DNA of 64,000 bases from Acetobacteraceae bacterium (GTDB lineage Bacteria; Pseudomonadota; Alphaproteobacteria; Acetobacterales; Acetobacteraceae). Below are positions 43,709 to 54,343 of this stretch, one piece after another. Every line of letters starts with the position of its first letter. Positions within the stretch are counted from its first letter, which is position 1. The notes beneath the pieces were generated by a model. It made no database searches and had not been told where the DNA came from. It saw only the letters and a list, made by a program, of their open reading frames with translations. The position numbers and the translations under genes were made by a program. The stretch covers positions 1 to 64,000 of the forward strand of contig DAIDJM010000057.1 of NCBI GenBank assembly GCA_027451405.1. Direction: 5' to 3'.

Positions 43709-44941
43709 TCACACTCCCAGCAGCAGCCGGCGCGGATCCTCGATCGCCTCCTTCACGCGCACGAGGAACGACACCGCTTCCTTCCCGTCCACGATCCGGT
43801 GATCGTAGGACAAAGCGAGATACATCATCGGCCGGATTACCACCTGGCCGCCCACCGCCACCGGCCGGTCGGCGATCTTGTGCATGCCGAGGATGCCGGA
43901 TTGCGGCGGGTTGAGGATCGGCGTCGACATGAGCGAGCCGTAGATCCCGCCATTGGTGATCGAGAACGTTCCGCCCAACAGCTCCTCGAGCTTGAGCTGC
44001 CCGTCGCGCGCGCGTCTGCCGAAATCGGCGATCGCCCGCTCGATTCCGGCGAAATCGAGCGACTGCGCATCCCGGATCACCGGCACCACAAGGCCCGACG
44101 GCCCGCCGACCGCGATCCCCATGTTCACGAAATGCCGGTAGACGATGTCCTCGCCGTCGATCTCGGCATTGACGGCCGGATATTCCTGCAGCGCGGCGAC
44201 GCAGGCGCGCACGAAGAACGACATGAAGCCGAGCTTCACGCCGCCATGCTTCTTCTCGAAAGAATCCTTGTATTCCGACCGCGTTTCCATGACCGCGCTC
44301 ATATCCACCTCGTTGAAGGTGGTGAGCATCGCGGCATTGTTCTGCGCTTCCTTCAGCCGCTGCGCGATGGTGCGTCGCAGCCGGGTCATGCGCACCCGCT
44401 CCTCCCGGGCATCGGCCGCGCGCGGCGGCGCGACGGCCGCGGGGGGGGCGGGCGCGGGCCGCGCCAGGAACGCCAGCACGTCGCCTTTCGTGATGCGCCC
44501 GTCCTTGCCCGAGCCTTCGCCGACCGCGCCGGGCGCCACCCGGTTCTCTTCCAGCAACTTCGCCGCCGCCGGCAGGGGCGCCGGGGCCGGCCGGGATACG
44601 GGGCCCGGCGGTTCGGCCGGCACCCGCACGCCCGTGCCCCCTCCACCGTTCGCCGCGGCGGATGGCGTCGCCGGTGCCGGGCTGGGCGCTTCGGCGACCG
44701 CTTCTCCGCTCTCGATCGTGCCGAGAACGGTCCCGGGGGCCACTTCCGCCCCTTCGGCCACCGCCGGCTGGCCGAGCACGCCGGCCACCGGCGCGTTCAC
44801 CTCGACGGTCACCTTGTCGGTCTCGAGCTCCACCACCGGCTCGTCGGCCGCCACCGCGGCGCCCGCCTGCTTCAGCCAGCGCGCGACGGTCGCCGTGCTG
44901 ACGCTCTCACCCAAAGTGGGAACCGTGATCTCACCGGGCAT
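43709..44941 (-). CDS. sucB: Dihydrolipoyllysine succinyltransferase (E2 of 2-oxoglutarate dehydrogenase)
   Basis: 410 residues. One lipoyl domain with [20 protein letters not shown] (the lipoyl Lys is in ETDKVT), an Ala/Pro linker, the E3-binding peripheral domain (AKLLEENRV to [12 protein letters not shown]) and the catalytic domain with the active-site [13 protein letters not shown]. It transfers the succinyl group to CoA. Located 46 bp after sucA on the same strand. Confidence 0.97.
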   Translation of the reverse strand: MPGEITVPTLGESVSTATVARWLKQAGAAVAADEPVVELETDKVTVEVNAPVAGVLGQPAVAEGAEVAPGTVLGTIESGEAVAEAPSPAPATPSAAANGGGGTGVRVPAEPPGPVSRPAPAPLPAAAKLLEENRVAPGAVGEGSGKDGRITKGDVLAFLARPAPAPPAAVAPPRAADAREERVRMTRLRRTIAQRLKEAQNNAAMLTTFNEVDMSAVMETRSEYKDSFEKKHGGVKLGFMSFFVRACVAALQEYPAVNAEIDGEDIVYRHFVNMGIAVGGPSGLVVPVIRDAQSLDFAGIERAIADFGRRARDGQLKLEELLGGTFSITNGGIYGSLMSTPILNPPQSGILGMHKIADRPVAVGGQVVIRPMMYLALSYDHRIVDGKEAVSFLVRVKEAIEDPRRLLLGV

Positions 44942-44987
44942 CTTGGTATCCTGCTCGCAGAATGAAGTGGGCGCCGTTCGCGCCCCG

Positions 44988-47837
44988 TCAATCGACCGAC
45001 AGCGCCCGATCGACGAGGGCCGCCTGCTCGGCCGCATGCACGCGGGCCGACCCCGGCGCCGGGCTCGCCGCCTCGCGCCGCCCGACATAGAGCGGCCGCT
45101 TGGCCCGATGCTTCAGCGCGCCCAGGACCCGCTCGATCCGCCGGTCGACGAAGTTCCACCCGCCCATATTCTCGGGTTCCTCCTGGCACCAGACGAGCTG
45201 CGCCCGGGCATAGGGCTTGAGCGCGAAGGCCAGCGATTTCTCCGGGAACGGATAGAATTGCTCGAGCCGCAGGATGGCGATGTCGCGGATGCCGCGCTCC
45301 CGCCGTTCCGACAGCAGATCATAATAGACCTTGCCGCTGCACAGCACCACCCGCCGGATTTCCGCCGGCGGCAACAAGGCATCGATTTCGCCGATCACCG
45401 GCCGGAAGCGGCTCTCACCCGCGAAATCCGCCAGCGCCGAGACCGCCAGTTTATGGCGCAGCAGCGATTTCGGCGTCATCAGCACCAGCGGCTTGCGGAA
45501 ATTCCGCTTCAGCTGGCGCCGCAGCGCATGGAAATAGTTGGACGGCGTCGTCAGATTTGCGACCGTCATGTTCCGCTCGGCGCAGAGCTGGAGATAGCGC
45601 TCGAGCCGCGCCGAGGAATGCTCCGGCCCCTGCCCCTCCTGCCCGTGCGGCAGCAGGAGCGTGAGGCCCGACATCCGCAGCCATTTCGTCTCGCCGCTCG
45701 CCAGGAACTGATCGATGATCACCTGCGCGCCATTGGCGAAATCGCCGAACTGCGCTTCCCACAGCACCAGCGTCCAGGGATCGGCCAGCGAATAGCCGTA
45801 TTCGAAGCCGAGCACGCCGGCTTCCGACAGCAGCGAATTGAAGATCTCGATCCGCGCCTGCTTCGGCCGGATATTGTTGAGCGGCACGTATTCATTCTGA
45901 TTGGCCTGATCGACCAGCACCGCATGCCGCTGGCTGAAAGTGCCGCGCTGGCAGTCCTCGCCCGAAAGCCGCACATGATGCCCCTCGAGCAGCAGCGTGC
46001 CGAACGCCAGCGCCTCGCCGGTGGCCCAATCGATCCCCTCGCCGGTCTCGATCATCGCACGCTTGGCGTCGAGCTGCCGCGCGATTTTCGGATTGGGGTC
46101 AAAATGGTCGGGAACCGACACCAGCGCCGCCCCTACCTCGCGCAGGGTCGCGAGATCGACCGCGGTCGCCTCCTCGGTGTCGTCGTTCTCATCCGCCTGC
46201 TTGAGACCGCGCCAGCGCCCTTCGAGCCAATCGGCGCGATTGACACGGTAGGACTGGCTTGCCGCGTAGGCCTCCTCGTAGCGCGCGAACAGCGTATCCC
46301 GCATCGCCTGCGCTTCGTCCGCGCCGATCGCGCCCTCGCGCGCCAGCCGCTCCGCATAGAGCGCCCGTGTCGTCTTCTGTTCGCGAATCGCGCGATACAT
46401 CAACGGCTGCGTGAAAGCCGGCTCGTCGGTCTCGTTATGACCGTGCCGGCGGTAGCAGACGATATCGAGCACCACGTCGCACGAGAAACGCTGCCGGAAC
46501 TCGGCCGCGAGCCTGGCCGCGAACACCACCGCCTCCGGCTCGTCGCCGTTGACATGGAGGATCGGCGCCTGAATCGATTTCGCGACGTCCGTGCAATAAA
46601 GCCCCGAATAGGCATGCGCCGGCACCGTCGTGAAGCCGATCTGGTTGTTCACCACGACATGCACCGTGCCGCCGGTGCGGTAGCCGATGAGCTGGCTCAT
46701 CGCCAGCGTCTCATAGACGAGCCCCTGTCCCGCGAAGGCGGCGTCGCCATGCAGCAGAATGCCCATCACGCTGCGCCGCGAGCCGATATCGCCCGCCATG
46801 TCCTGCCGCGCGCGCACCTTGCCGGCGACCACCGGATTGACCGCTTCGAGATGCGACGGGTTGGGCTGCAGCGAAATATGCACCATGCGCCCGCCGATTT
46901 CGGTGTCGGTCGAGGTGCCGAGATGGTATTTCACGTCGCCCGAGCCCTGCACGTCGTCGGGCTTGAAGCTGGCACCGGCGAACTCGCCGAAAATCGCGGT
47001 CAGCGGCTTCTTGACGATGTTGACGAGCGTATTGAGCCGCCCGCGATGCGGCATGCCGATCACGATCTCGTTCGTGCCGGCCTCCGCGACCGTTGCGATG
47101 ATCGCGTGCAGCGCCGGAATGGTGCTCTCGCCGCCCTCGAGCCCGAACCGCTTCGTGCCGACATAGCGTTTCTGGCAGAACGCCTCGAACCCTTCGGCCT
47201 CGGTGAGCTGCTCGAGAATCTCGCGTTTCTCGGCGCGCTCGAACGCGGTCAGCCAGGGCGCGCCCTCGATGCGGCGCTGGATCCAGGTCTTCTGGTCCGG
47301 ATCCTGGATATGCATGAACTCGACGCCGATCGGCCCGCAATAGGAACGGCGCAAAATCTCCACGATCTCGCGCAAGGTCGCGCTCTCGCGCCCGAGCACG
47401 CCGTCGATGAAGATCGGCCGGTCCCAGTCGCTCGGGCCGAATCCGTAACTGCGCGGGTCGAGCTCGGGATGGGATTTCGGCCGCTGCAGACCGAGCGGAT
47501 CGAGCTGCGCCTCGAGATGCCCGCGCACCCGGTAGACGCGCACCATCATCAGCGCGCGGATGCTGTCCTTCACCGCCTCGTGCGACAATCCAGGTGTCGC
47601 GCGCCGCTCCGCGCCCGGCGCGACCGCCCCATCGGCGAGGCTGTAGGCCCGCGGCGCCCAGGAAGCGCCCGTCGCATCCGACAGAACCGCACGCGCTTCG
47701 TCATTCAGCGCCGAAAACAGCTCTCCGAAACTCGGATCGACCGCCCCCGGGTCGGCGATCCAGCGCGCATAGAGATCGGCGATGAACGCGGCATTGCCGC
47801 CATTGAACGCTGAGGCAAGAAGGTCGACGCCGGCCAT
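44988..47837 (-). CDS. sucA: 2-oxoglutarate dehydrogenase E1 component
   Basis: 949 residues, standard length. N-terminal [20 protein letters not shown] with the short E1o motif, [18 protein letters not shown], thiamine diphosphate region [18 protein letters not shown] and [20 protein letters not shown], and the C-terminal transketolase-type domain ending in [20 protein letters not shown]. It decarboxylates 2-oxoglutarate in the TCA cycle. First gene of the operon; the start is 136 bp from the divergent SOUL gene. Confidence 0.98.
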   Translation of the reverse strand: MAGVDLLASAFNGGNAAFIADLYARWIADPGAVDPSFGELFSALNDEARAVLSDATGASWAPRAYSLADGAVAPGAERRATPGLSHEAVKDSIRALMMVRVYRVRGHLEAQLDPLGLQRPKSHPELDPRSYGFGPSDWDRPIFIDGVLGRESATLREIVEILRRSYCGPIGVEFMHIQDPDQKTWIQRRIEGAPWLTAFERAEKREILEQLTEAEGFEAFCQKRYVGTKRFGLEGGESTIPALHAIIATVAEAGTNEIVIGMPHRGRLNTLVNIVKKPLTAIFGEFAGASFKPDDVQGSGDVKYHLGTSTDTEIGGRMVHISLQPNPSHLEAVNPVVAGKVRARQDMAGDIGSRRSVMGILLHGDAAFAGQGLVYETLAMSQLIGYRTGGTVHVVVNNQIGFTTVPAHAYSGLYCTDVAKSIQAPILHVNGDEPEAVVFAARLAAEFRQRFSCDVVLDIVCYRRHGHNETDEPAFTQPLMYRAIREQKTTRALYAERLAREGAIGADEAQAMRDTLFARYEEAYAASQSYRVNRADWLEGRWRGLKQADENDDTEEATAVDLATLREVGAALVSVPDHFDPNPKIARQLDAKRAMIETGEGIDWATGEALAFGTLLLEGHHVRLSGEDCQRGTFSQRHAVLVDQANQNEYVPLNNIRPKQARIEIFNSLLSEAGVLGFEYGYSLADPWTLVLWEAQFGDFANGAQVIIDQFLASGETKWLRMSGLTLLLPHGQEGQGPEHSSARLERYLQLCAERNMTVANLTTPSNYFHALRRQLKRNFRKPLVLMTPKSLLRHKLAVSALADFAGESRFRPVIGEIDALLPPAEIRRVVLCSGKVYYDLLSERRERGIRDIAILRLEQFYPFPEKSLAFALKPYARAQLVWCQEEPENMGGWNFVDRRIERVLGALKHRAKRPLYVGRREAASPAPGSARVHAAEQAALVDRALSVD

Positions 47838-47973
47838 GAGGAGGAATCTCGTTTCGGAGAGGGGTGATGCGACTCGGGCTCCGCGTCACCATCCTGAGGG
47901 AGTGTGGCCAAGATAGGGCTAAGTTTTTGCGGACGGGTGGCCGCGCTTCTCCCGCCTGCGTTGCTTTCGGCGC

Positions 47974-48609
47974 ATGACATGTGGCGCAATGGCCGCAGCT
48001 CCGGAGACCCGCGCGTTGGGCAAGTTCTTCTACTACCTGTCGGCGACCCTCGAATCCGGCCTCGGCCTGTTCGGTATCCGCTCGCCCTACGAACAGCCGA
48101 AATACGAAATCGTGCAGCGCCTGCCCGAGCATGTGGAAATCCGGCAATATGCCGCGCGCGTCGCCGCCGAGACGCCGGTCGAGCAAGGCAATGAGGGCGC
48201 CGCCTTCGGCCGCCTGTTCCGCTACATCTCGGGCGCGAACCATGCCGGCGCCACCCTCGCGATGACGGTCCCGGTCGAGCGCAAGCAGCTGATCGCCATG
48301 ACGATCCCGGTCGAAACCGGCACCGAGATGCGCTTCTTCCTGCCCCGCAAAGTGGCCGAGGAGGGCGCGCCGGTGCCGAACGACCCGCAGGTCCACATCG
48401 TCAAAATCCCGCCCGAGCGGATCGCGGCGTTGCGCTTCTCGGGCAGCACCGACGATTCGGTGCGCGATGCCAAGGAGGCCAAGCTCCGCGCCGTGCTGGC
48501 CGAGGCGCATCTCAAGCCCGAAGGCGCGGCGTCGCTGCTGACCTACGATCCGCCCTGGACGCCGCCGTTTTTGCGGCGGAACGAGGTGGTGCTGAAGCTG
48601 GCGCCGTAG
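47974..48609 (+). CDS. SOUL family heme-binding protein
   Basis: 211 residues. SOUL/HEBP features: YEQPKYEIVQRLPEHVEIRQ, FGRLFRYISGANHAGATLAM, TVPVERKQLIAMTIPVETGT and RFFLPRKVAEEGAPVPNDPQ. Proteins of this family bind heme or tetrapyrroles in some organisms; the bacterial role is not fixed. No signal peptide is evident. Its stop codon lies at the first bases of R1 copy 7. Confidence 0.92.
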   Translation: MTCGAMAAAPETRALGKFFYYLSATLESGLGLFGIRSPYEQPKYEIVQRLPEHVEIRQYAARVAAETPVEQGNEGAAFGRLFRYISGANHAGATLAMTVPVERKQLIAMTIPVETGTEMRFFLPRKVAEEGAPVPNDPQVHIVKIPPERIAALRFSGSTDDSVRDAKEAKLRAVLAEAHLKPEGAASLLTYDPPWTPPFLRRNEVVLKLAP

Positions 48610-48746
48610 CCTCCGGCGGCCAGGGCTCTGCCCTGGACCCGCTGGGGCCGGCGGCCCCAGATCCCATCACGTAAAGGGGTCTGGGGCCTTTCGGCCCCAG
48701 CGGAGGGGTGCAGGGGAGGCAGAGCCTCCCCTGCCCGCCGGAGGCG
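48609..48746. repeat. R1 interspersed palindrome, copy 7 (two copies head to head)
   Basis: GCCTCCGGCGGCCAGGGC-TCT-GCCCTGG, GGGGCC-GGC-GGCCCC, then the reverse unit GGGGTCTGGGGCC..GGCCCCA and GGGGAGGC-AGA-GCCTCCCC with CCCGCCGGAGGC. It lies between the SOUL and MATE genes, and about 25 codons of the latter are inside it. Confidence 0.93.
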
Positions 48747-50073
48747 CCGTCAACCAGACGAACCGCCCGGCCAGAGCCACCGCCGTAAACGCCAGTCCCG
48801 CCAGCAACCCATACCAAAGCCCGACCGCCCCGAGCCCGCCCGGAAACGCCAGCGCATAGCCGAGCGCAAACCCCACCCCCCAATAGCCGAATACCGCCAG
48901 CCCCAGCGGCACCCGCGTATCCGACAGCCCCCGCAGCGCGTTGGCCGCAGTCGTCTGCGTTCCGTCCGCAACCTGGAACAGCGCGGCGATCCGCAGCAGA
49001 TGCGCCGCCAGCCGCGCCGCCGGCCCGGGCCGCATATAGAGGCCCACGATCGCCCCCGGTGCCGTCAGCAGCACCACCCCGCTTGCCCCCATCAGCGCCA
49101 CCGACAGCGCAAGCCCCGCGTAGCCGGCCCTCTGCACGTCGCGCATCCGCCCGGCACCGAACGCGCTCGCGACCCGCACATTGGCGGCCAGCCCCACCGA
49201 GAACGGCAGCATGAAGGTGAACGACGCGACCGACAGCGCGACCATATGCGCCGCCAGCGCCTCCGCCCCGAGCCGCCCGATCAGCACCCCGGTCGCGCTG
49301 AACAGCGTCGCCTCCGCCATCGCGAGCCCGGTGGTCGGCAACCCGAGCCCCAGCAACGGCCCAAGCACCCGCGCCCGCGGCCCGGCCAGCCGCAGCCGCG
49401 CCCGGCCCTCGCGCCGCCCATGCAGCAGCGCGAGCAAGGCCAGGGTCACCAGCCATTGCGTGATGGCGGTCGCATAGCCGCTGCCCCGCAGCCCGAGCGC
49501 CGGCAGGCCGAGCCCGCCATGGATCAACCAAAGATTGAGCCCAGCATTCACCCCGACCCCCGCCGGCAGCACCCAGAGCAGCAGCCGCTGCAACCCGAGC
49601 GCCGGCAGGATCCCGCGCACCACGCCGAACCCCACCAGCGCCGCCGGCCCGCCCCAGCGCAGCGCCGCGAGATAGGCCGCCACATCCGCGCCGATCTGCG
49701 CTGGCTCGCCGAGCCAGCGCAGCAGCGGCCCCGGATGGCTGCTCGCCCAGAAAAACGGCACCGCGACCGCCACCGCCAGCGCCATGCCGGTCCAATAGAT
49801 CGCGGGCACCTCGCCTGGCCGGCCGCCGCCCAGCGCCTGCGCCGCCAGCACCGGAACGCCGGACGGCAGGCAGGCCAGGATGTAGCAGCCGGTGAAGAAC
49901 AGATTGGCCCCGAGCCCGCCCGCCGCGAGCGCACCGGTGCCGATCCCGCCCAGCATCACCGTATCGGTGAGCCCCATCGCCATCTGCGACAGCCAGGCGA
50001 GCGCGATCGGCGCCGCGAGCGCGACCGTCGCGGCGAAATGATGCCGCCAGCTTTGCTGCGCCGCGCTGCCCAT
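48667..50073 (-). CDS. MATE family multidrug efflux protein with repeat-encoded C-terminus
   Basis: 468 residues with 12 predicted membrane helices. MATE signatures are in the first helix (LAAPIALAWLSQMAMGLTDT) and in SVGLAANVRVASAFGAG. It exports cationic compounds in exchange for H+ or Na+. The last ~25 residues (from PPAGRGGSASPA to KAPDPFT) are translated from R1 copy 7, and the stop codon is also in the repeat, so the ancestral C-terminus was probably shorter. It is divergent from the P450 gene with 63 bp between. Confidence 0.92.
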   Translation of the reverse strand: MGSAAQQSWRHHFAATVALAAPIALAWLSQMAMGLTDTVMLGGIGTGALAAGGLGANLFFTGCYILACLPSGVPVLAAQALGGGRPGEVPAIYWTGMALAVAVAVPFFWASSHPGPLLRWLGEPAQIGADVAAYLAALRWGGPAALVGFGVVRGILPALGLQRLLLWVLPAGVGVNAGLNLWLIHGGLGLPALGLRGSGYATAITQWLVTLALLALLHGRREGRARLRLAGPRARVLGPLLGLGLPTTGLAMAEATLFSATGVLIGRLGAEALAAHMVALSVASFTFMLPFSVGLAANVRVASAFGAGRMRDVQRAGYAGLALSVALMGASGVVLLTAPGAIVGLYMRPGPAARLAAHLLRIAALFQVADGTQTTAANALRGLSDTRVPLGLAVFGYWGVGFALGYALAFPGGLGAVGLWYGLLAGLAFTAVALAGRFVWLTAPPAGRGGSASPAPLRWGRKAPDPFT

Positions 50074-50136
50074 GCGCGCCGGCTTGTCGAGCGCCGCGGG
50101 GCTGTCTTCAAGCCTGCCGCCCCCTATCTCCCACGC

Positions 50137-51513
50137 ATGCCTGACACGCTGCCCCACACGCTGCGCATCCCCCCGCGTCCGCCTGCCCCCACCCGCGTCC
50201 GCGGCCAGGTCGACGGTTTCTTCGTGCTGCGCCGCAATCCGCTCGAACTCTGGGGCGCCCCCGCCTACGAGGAGGATATCCTGTTCGGCCGCTTTCTCGG
50301 CCGCGAGCAGGTGCTGCTGAACGCGCCCGACGCGATCCGCCAGGTCCTCGTCACGAACGCGGAAAAATATGGCCGCAGCCCGGCGACCATCCGCGTGCTG
50401 CGGCCGATCATCGGCGAGGGCCTGTTCCTCGCCGAAGGCGCCGCCTGGCGCCACCAGCGCCGCACCATCGCCCCCGCCCTCGCCCCGCGCACCATGGGGC
50501 TGCTCGCCCGCCACGTCGTGACCGCGAGCGAAGAATTCGAGGCCGGACTCGAGAAGCGGCTCTACCGTCCGGTCCAGCTCCTGCCGCTGCTGCAACTGCT
50601 CGCCCTCGAGGTCGCCGGCACCTCGATGTTCTCGCTGCAGACTGCGGAATTCAGCGCCGAACTGCGCGCGCTGATCACGAAATACGGTCTGCGCTACGGC
50701 CGCCCAGGCTTGTTCGACCTGGTCCTGCCGGCCCCCTACCCCTCCACGCTCGATTTCGGCCGTGACCGGTTCCGCCGCGAATGGCTTGCCTTCCTCGGCC
50801 GCGTGATCGAGGCCCGCCGCGCCCAGCCCGCGCCCGACTCCCCGCGCGACCTGTTCGACCTGCTCGAAGCCGCCCGCGACCCCGAGACCGGCGAGGGGTT
50901 CGGCGAAGCCCAGCTGCGCGACGAAGTCTCGACCATGATCATCGCCGGCCATGAAACGACCGCGGTGACGCTGTTCTGGTCCTGCTACCTCGCCGCTCTC
51001 TATCCCGACCTCGCCGACCGCATCGCCGCCGAAGCCGCCCCGCTCGACCTCTCCCCCGAGACCGCGGGCGAGGCGATCCGCAGCCTGCCCTACACCCGCG
51101 CCTTCATCGACGAATCGCTCCGCCTCTACCCGCCCGCCTTTCTGATCGTCCGCCAGGCGATGGAGGCCGACGTGATCGACGGCCGCGCGATCGTCCCCGG
51201 TACGGTCATCAGCATCTCCCCCTGGGTGGTCCATCGTCATCGCCGCCTCTGGCGCGACCCGGATGTGTTCGACCCGGACCGCTTCCTGCCCGGCGCGACC
51301 CCGCCCGAGCGCTTCGCCTATCTGCCGTTCGGCGCGGGACCCCGGGTCTGTGTCGGGATGCAGTTCGCGCTCACCGAAGCGGTGCTGGTGCTGGCGCGCC
51401 TGCTCCGCCGCTACCGGCTCCGCCTGGTGGGCGGCGGCGAGGTGATGCCGCGCGGGCTCGTGACCGTGCAGCCCGACCGGCCGGTGCGCTTCGAGCTGGC
51501 GCCGCGGACCTGA
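50137..51513 (+). CDS. Cytochrome P450
   Basis: 458 residues. All P450 landmarks are present: I-helix [15 protein letters not shown], ExxR in [13 protein letters not shown], the PERF-like [20 protein letters not shown] and the heme-ligand loop [15 protein letters not shown]. Hydroxylation substrate and redox partner are not evident. ATG 50137 follows a weak ribosome-binding site. It stands between the divergent MATE exporter and ispG; a link between oxidised product and exporter is speculation. Confidence 0.95.
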   Translation: MPDTLPHTLRIPPRPPAPTRVRGQVDGFFVLRRNPLELWGAPAYEEDILFGRFLGREQVLLNAPDAIRQVLVTNAEKYGRSPATIRVLRPIIGEGLFLAEGAAWRHQRRTIAPALAPRTMGLLARHVVTASEEFEAGLEKRLYRPVQLLPLLQLLALEVAGTSMFSLQTAEFSAELRALITKYGLRYGRPGLFDLVLPAPYPSTLDFGRDRFRREWLAFLGRVIEARRAQPAPDSPRDLFDLLEAARDPETGEGFGEAQLRDEVSTMIIAGHETTAVTLFWSCYLAALYPDLADRIAAEAAPLDLSPETAGEAIRSLPYTRAFIDESLRLYPPAFLIVRQAMEADVIDGRAIVPGTVISISPWVVHRHRRLWRDPDVFDPDRFLPGATPPERFAYLPFGAGPRVCVGMQFALTEAVLVLARLLRRYRLRLVGGGEVMPRGLVTVQPDRPVRFELAPRT

Positions 51514-51578
51514 CGCGCCCGGCAAAACCCGCTAAACCGCGGACCAGACGCAAAAGCCCGCATGGATTGGGAGCCGGC

Positions 51579-52691
51579 ATGAACTACCGCCCGTATCAGC
51601 AGATCGAGCGCCGCAAATCGCGCCAGATCCATGTCGGCCGCGTCCCGGTCGGTGGCGATGCGCCGATCTCGGTGCAGACCATGACCAACACGCTCACGAG
51701 CGACGCCGCCGCCACGATCGCGCAGATCCGGCTCGCCGAACTCGCCGGGGCCGACATCGTCCGCGTCTCCTGCCCCGACGAGGAAAGCACTGCCGCGCTG
51801 CCCGAGATCGTGCGCGAAGTGAATGTGCCGATCGTCGCCGACATCCATTTCCACTACAAACGCGCGATCGAAGCCGCGAAAGCCGGCGCCGCCTGCCTGC
51901 GCATCAATCCCGGCAATATCGGCAGCGCGCAGCGGGTGCGCGACGTCGTGCAGGCGGCCCGCGACCACAATTGCTCCATGCGCATCGGCGTCAATGCCGG
52001 CAGCCTCGAGAAACACCTGCTCGAGAAATACGGCGAACCCAACCCCGATGCGCTCGTCGAGTCCGCGCTCGAACACGCGAAGATCCTGCAGGACCACGAT
52101 TTCCACGAATTCAAGATCAGCGTGAAGGCGTCGGACGTGTTCCTCGCGGTCGCCGCCTACCAGCAGCTCGCGGAACAATGCGACCACCCGCTCCATATCG
52201 GCATCACCGAAGCGGGCGGCCGCCGCACCGGCACCGTCAAATCCTCGATTGGCCTCGGCAACCTGCTCTGGGCCGGCATCGGCGACACGATCCGCGTCTC
52301 GCTCTCCGATGAACCCGCCGAGGAAGTCCGCGTCGGCTGGGAAATCCTCAAAAGCCTCGGCCTGCGCCACCGCGGCGTCAAAATCATCTCCTGCCCCTCC
52401 TGCGCGCGTCAGGGCTTCGACGTGATCCGCACCGTCGCGGCGCTCGAGGAGCGTCTCGCGCATATCGAGACCCCGGTCACGCTCAGCATCATCGGCTGCG
52501 TGGTGAACGGCCCCGGGGAAGCGCTGATGACCGATCTCGGCGTCACCGGCGGCGGCCAGGGCCGCCACATGGTCTATGCCGCAGGGCGCACCGACCACAC
52601 GGTCGAAGGCGCCGCGATGATCGACCACATCGTCGAGCTGGTCGAACGTAAAGTCGAACAAATCAAAGGCGAGACGAAAGTCGCGGCGTGA
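51579..52691 (+). CDS. ispG: 4-hydroxy-3-methylbut-2-enyl-diphosphate synthase (flavodoxin)
   Basis: 370 residues from ATG 51579. TIM-barrel part with [40 protein letters not shown] and [20 protein letters not shown], then the [4Fe-4S] cysteines in [12 protein letters not shown] and [12 protein letters not shown]. It is the penultimate enzyme of the MEP isoprenoid pathway. It ends 28 bp before R1 copy 8. Confidence 0.98.
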   Translation: MNYRPYQQIERRKSRQIHVGRVPVGGDAPISVQTMTNTLTSDAAATIAQIRLAELAGADIVRVSCPDEESTAALPEIVREVNVPIVADIHFHYKRAIEAAKAGAACLRINPGNIGSAQRVRDVVQAARDHNCSMRIGVNAGSLEKHLLEKYGEPNPDALVESALEHAKILQDHDFHEFKISVKASDVFLAVAAYQQLAEQCDHPLHIGITEAGGRRTGTVKSSIGLGNLLWAGIGDTIRVSLSDEPAEEVRVGWEILKSLGLRHRGVKIISCPSCARQGFDVIRTVAALEERLAHIETPVTLSIIGCVVNGPGEALMTDLGVTGGGQGRHMVYAAGRTDHTVEGAAMIDHIVELVERKVEQIKGETKVAA

Positions 52692-52718
52692 GCGCCTTCG
52701 CGTTCTGAGGACGGAAAT

Positions 52719-52801
52719 CGGGGTCTGGGGCCTTTCGGCCCTAGCGGGCTCGCCATCGGTTCAAGCACCGATGGCGAGGCAGAGCCCGGGCCGCCGGAGG
52801 C
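52719..52801. repeat. R1 interspersed palindrome, copy 8 (with CTCGCCAT module)
   Basis: GGGGTCTGGGGCC-TTTC-GGCCC, the hairpin CTCGCCATCGGT..ACCGATGGCGAG as in copy 2, and AGAGCCCGGGCCGCCGGAGG. It fills the convergent ispG/T5orf172 junction. Confidence 0.9.
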
Positions 52802-52826
52802 GCGCGTCGACCCAAACGCCTCCGCT

Positions 52827-53789
52827 TCAAGCCGCGACTCCCCGTGCCCGGACCAGCCAGGCGCCGACCCGCCGCCGCACCCGTTCCGGCGCGACGACTG
52901 CCGCGCCCGGCAGCAAAGCCGCCTGCGTCCAGCGCAGCACCGCCATCAATGTCTCGCGCGCTTCCGGCGCATCCCGCACGGCATCGAGCGCCGCCAGCAC
53001 CGAGCGTTCGAGCACCTCCGCTTCCGGCATCATTTCGGACAGATGCCCGGGCACCTCGGCGAGAGCCAGGCAGTTGCCGATGTAGCGGCGGAGCGCCAGC
53101 GCGAAACGTTCGTGCCCTTCCTCCACTTCGGCGCATCGCATCGTCTCGCGCGCCGCGAAGAATTTATCCCAGGCTTTGCGGAAATTCTCGAGATGGCGCT
53201 CTTGGGCAAACAGTTCCGCCATCTCGACATAGCAATAATAATTCCCGAGCCGCGCCCCGTCCTTGAGAAAGCGCATCGCCCGACGCCGCCCGATCCGGCC
53301 GCGCGGATCGAGCTGGGCATGGATGGCGCCCAGCCGCTCGAGCGCCACGAGCGATCCCCGGGCGGCCGCCAGACGGTAGCAGCGCATCGCCTCGGTCAGG
53401 TCCTGCAACGTGTCGCCTTGCCCGAACAGGTGCCGGTCGGCTTCCGCCAGCAGCGCCTCCGCGCCGGCCACATGCGGGGGGGCCGGCCCGTCGCCCGAGG
53501 CGGCCGCGACATCGAGAACCACGCGCACGATTTCTCCGGGTGAGCCCCGGAAGAACTCCCGGTTGGCCGTCAGCCGCCAGCCTCTTCGGTCCAGCTCGGC
53601 GTGGATCAGCCGTTCGGCCAACACGCAGTCGGCGAATTCCTGTTCGAAGGCCAGCACGAAAGGGGTGGCCACCCCGGTTGCCGCCGACAACTCAGCCGCG
53701 CGCTGGAGAGGCGGCCGGCTCGTCCGTCCTACTTTCGAAACACCTGGGATCGACGAATTAACAAGCACATAAACCCAACCCTGCTCCAT
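52827..53789 (-). CDS. T5orf172/GIY-YIG-like domain fused to Sel1-like repeats
   Basis: 320 residues. Residues 1-~95 match the T5orf172 (MUG113) group of the GIY-YIG fold: GWVYVLVNSSIPGVSKVGRT, LAFEQEFADCVLAERLIHAE and REFFRGSPGEIVRVVLD. The paired Tyr and Val/Gly-Lys-Val-Gly and the Arg and Glu residues expected of an active GIY-YIG site are partly present. The rest is helical with Sel1/TPR-like units (EAMRCYRLAAARGSLVALER, KDGARLGNYYCYVEMAELFA). The fusion suggests a nuclease or DNA-binding domain tethered to a protein-interaction scaffold. No partner genes are adjacent. Confidence 0.8.
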   Translation of the reverse strand: MEQGWVYVLVNSSIPGVSKVGRTSRPPLQRAAELSAATGVATPFVLAFEQEFADCVLAERLIHAELDRRGWRLTANREFFRGSPGEIVRVVLDVAAASGDGPAPPHVAGAEALLAEADRHLFGQGDTLQDLTEAMRCYRLAAARGSLVALERLGAIHAQLDPRGRIGRRRAMRFLKDGARLGNYYCYVEMAELFAQERHLENFRKAWDKFFAARETMRCAEVEEGHERFALALRRYIGNCLALAEVPGHLSEMMPEAEVLERSVLAALDAVRDAPEARETLMAVLRWTQAALLPGAAVVAPERVRRRVGAWLVRARGVAA

Positions 53790-53992
53790 GCGCGCCGACC
53801 CCTTCCGAGCCGTTTCGGCCGCTGCATCCCCCCGGAGAATGCAACCACAGGTTTAAAACCTGGCTCGAATACGCGCATGTGTCAGCAGAACGAGACGCGA
53901 ACAGGGCTTAGCTCACGAAAACGTGATTTGCGAATCGCTCTCACATTTCCGTGGGCGACGGGACGGCGGACCCGTCACGTCCGCCCGTCTAG

Positions 53993-54163
53993 TCAGAGGT
54001 AGGACGAGAAAATCTGGAAAAAGATGAAGGCATAAATCGCGGCGGCCAGCCAGGCGAACCACGGATACCCCTTCCAGGTACGGGGGATGACCAGCCGCGT
54101 GCCGGTTCTGACCGCCTCGTGCTCGTCCGTCTGGTCCACGCCTTCCTTCTCCACCGGTTCCAT
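53993..54163 (-). CDS. Small single-pass membrane protein
   Basis: 56 residues. N-terminus MEPVEKEGVDQTDEHEAVRT is acidic and soluble; the C-terminus YPWFAWLAAAIYAFIFFQIF forms one membrane helix. GGGAAGG lies about five bases before the ATG. Composition and topology look real although no family is recognised. It lies 180 bp from the divergent PrpB-like gene. The 203 bp between it and the T5orf172 gene hold nothing I can name except a small palindrome, CCAGGTTTTAAACCTGTGG-like, near 53850. Confidence 0.7.
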   Translation of the reverse strand: MEPVEKEGVDQTDEHEAVRTGTRLVIPRTWKGYPWFAWLAAAIYAFIFFQIFSSYL

Positions 54164-54343
54164 CGCGCCTTCCCAAAGCGCCGCCGGGCGCCCGCCGTCA
54201 ACCCTGATCCGTTTTCATACTCTACCCGCGCTTGACCTTGGCCGGGTGCGGGCGAAGAACCGGCCCGCCCTGCGCACGAACTGCCCGGCCGGCCCACCGG
54301 GCCGCTCCGCCTTCCCCCCCATTGCCCTACGAGACCGCACCTC

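Noticed and set aside
44145-47813. Very long plus-strand open frame (about 1220 codons) opposite sucA and sucB.
   Set aside because: Antisense shadow of two confidently identified genes in GC-rich DNA; its sequence is Arg/His-rich without domains.
48667-51525. A single 952-codon minus-strand frame suggesting a giant fusion ending in the MATE protein.
   Set aside because: The first half is antisense to the P450 gene; MATE homology starts at ATG 50073.
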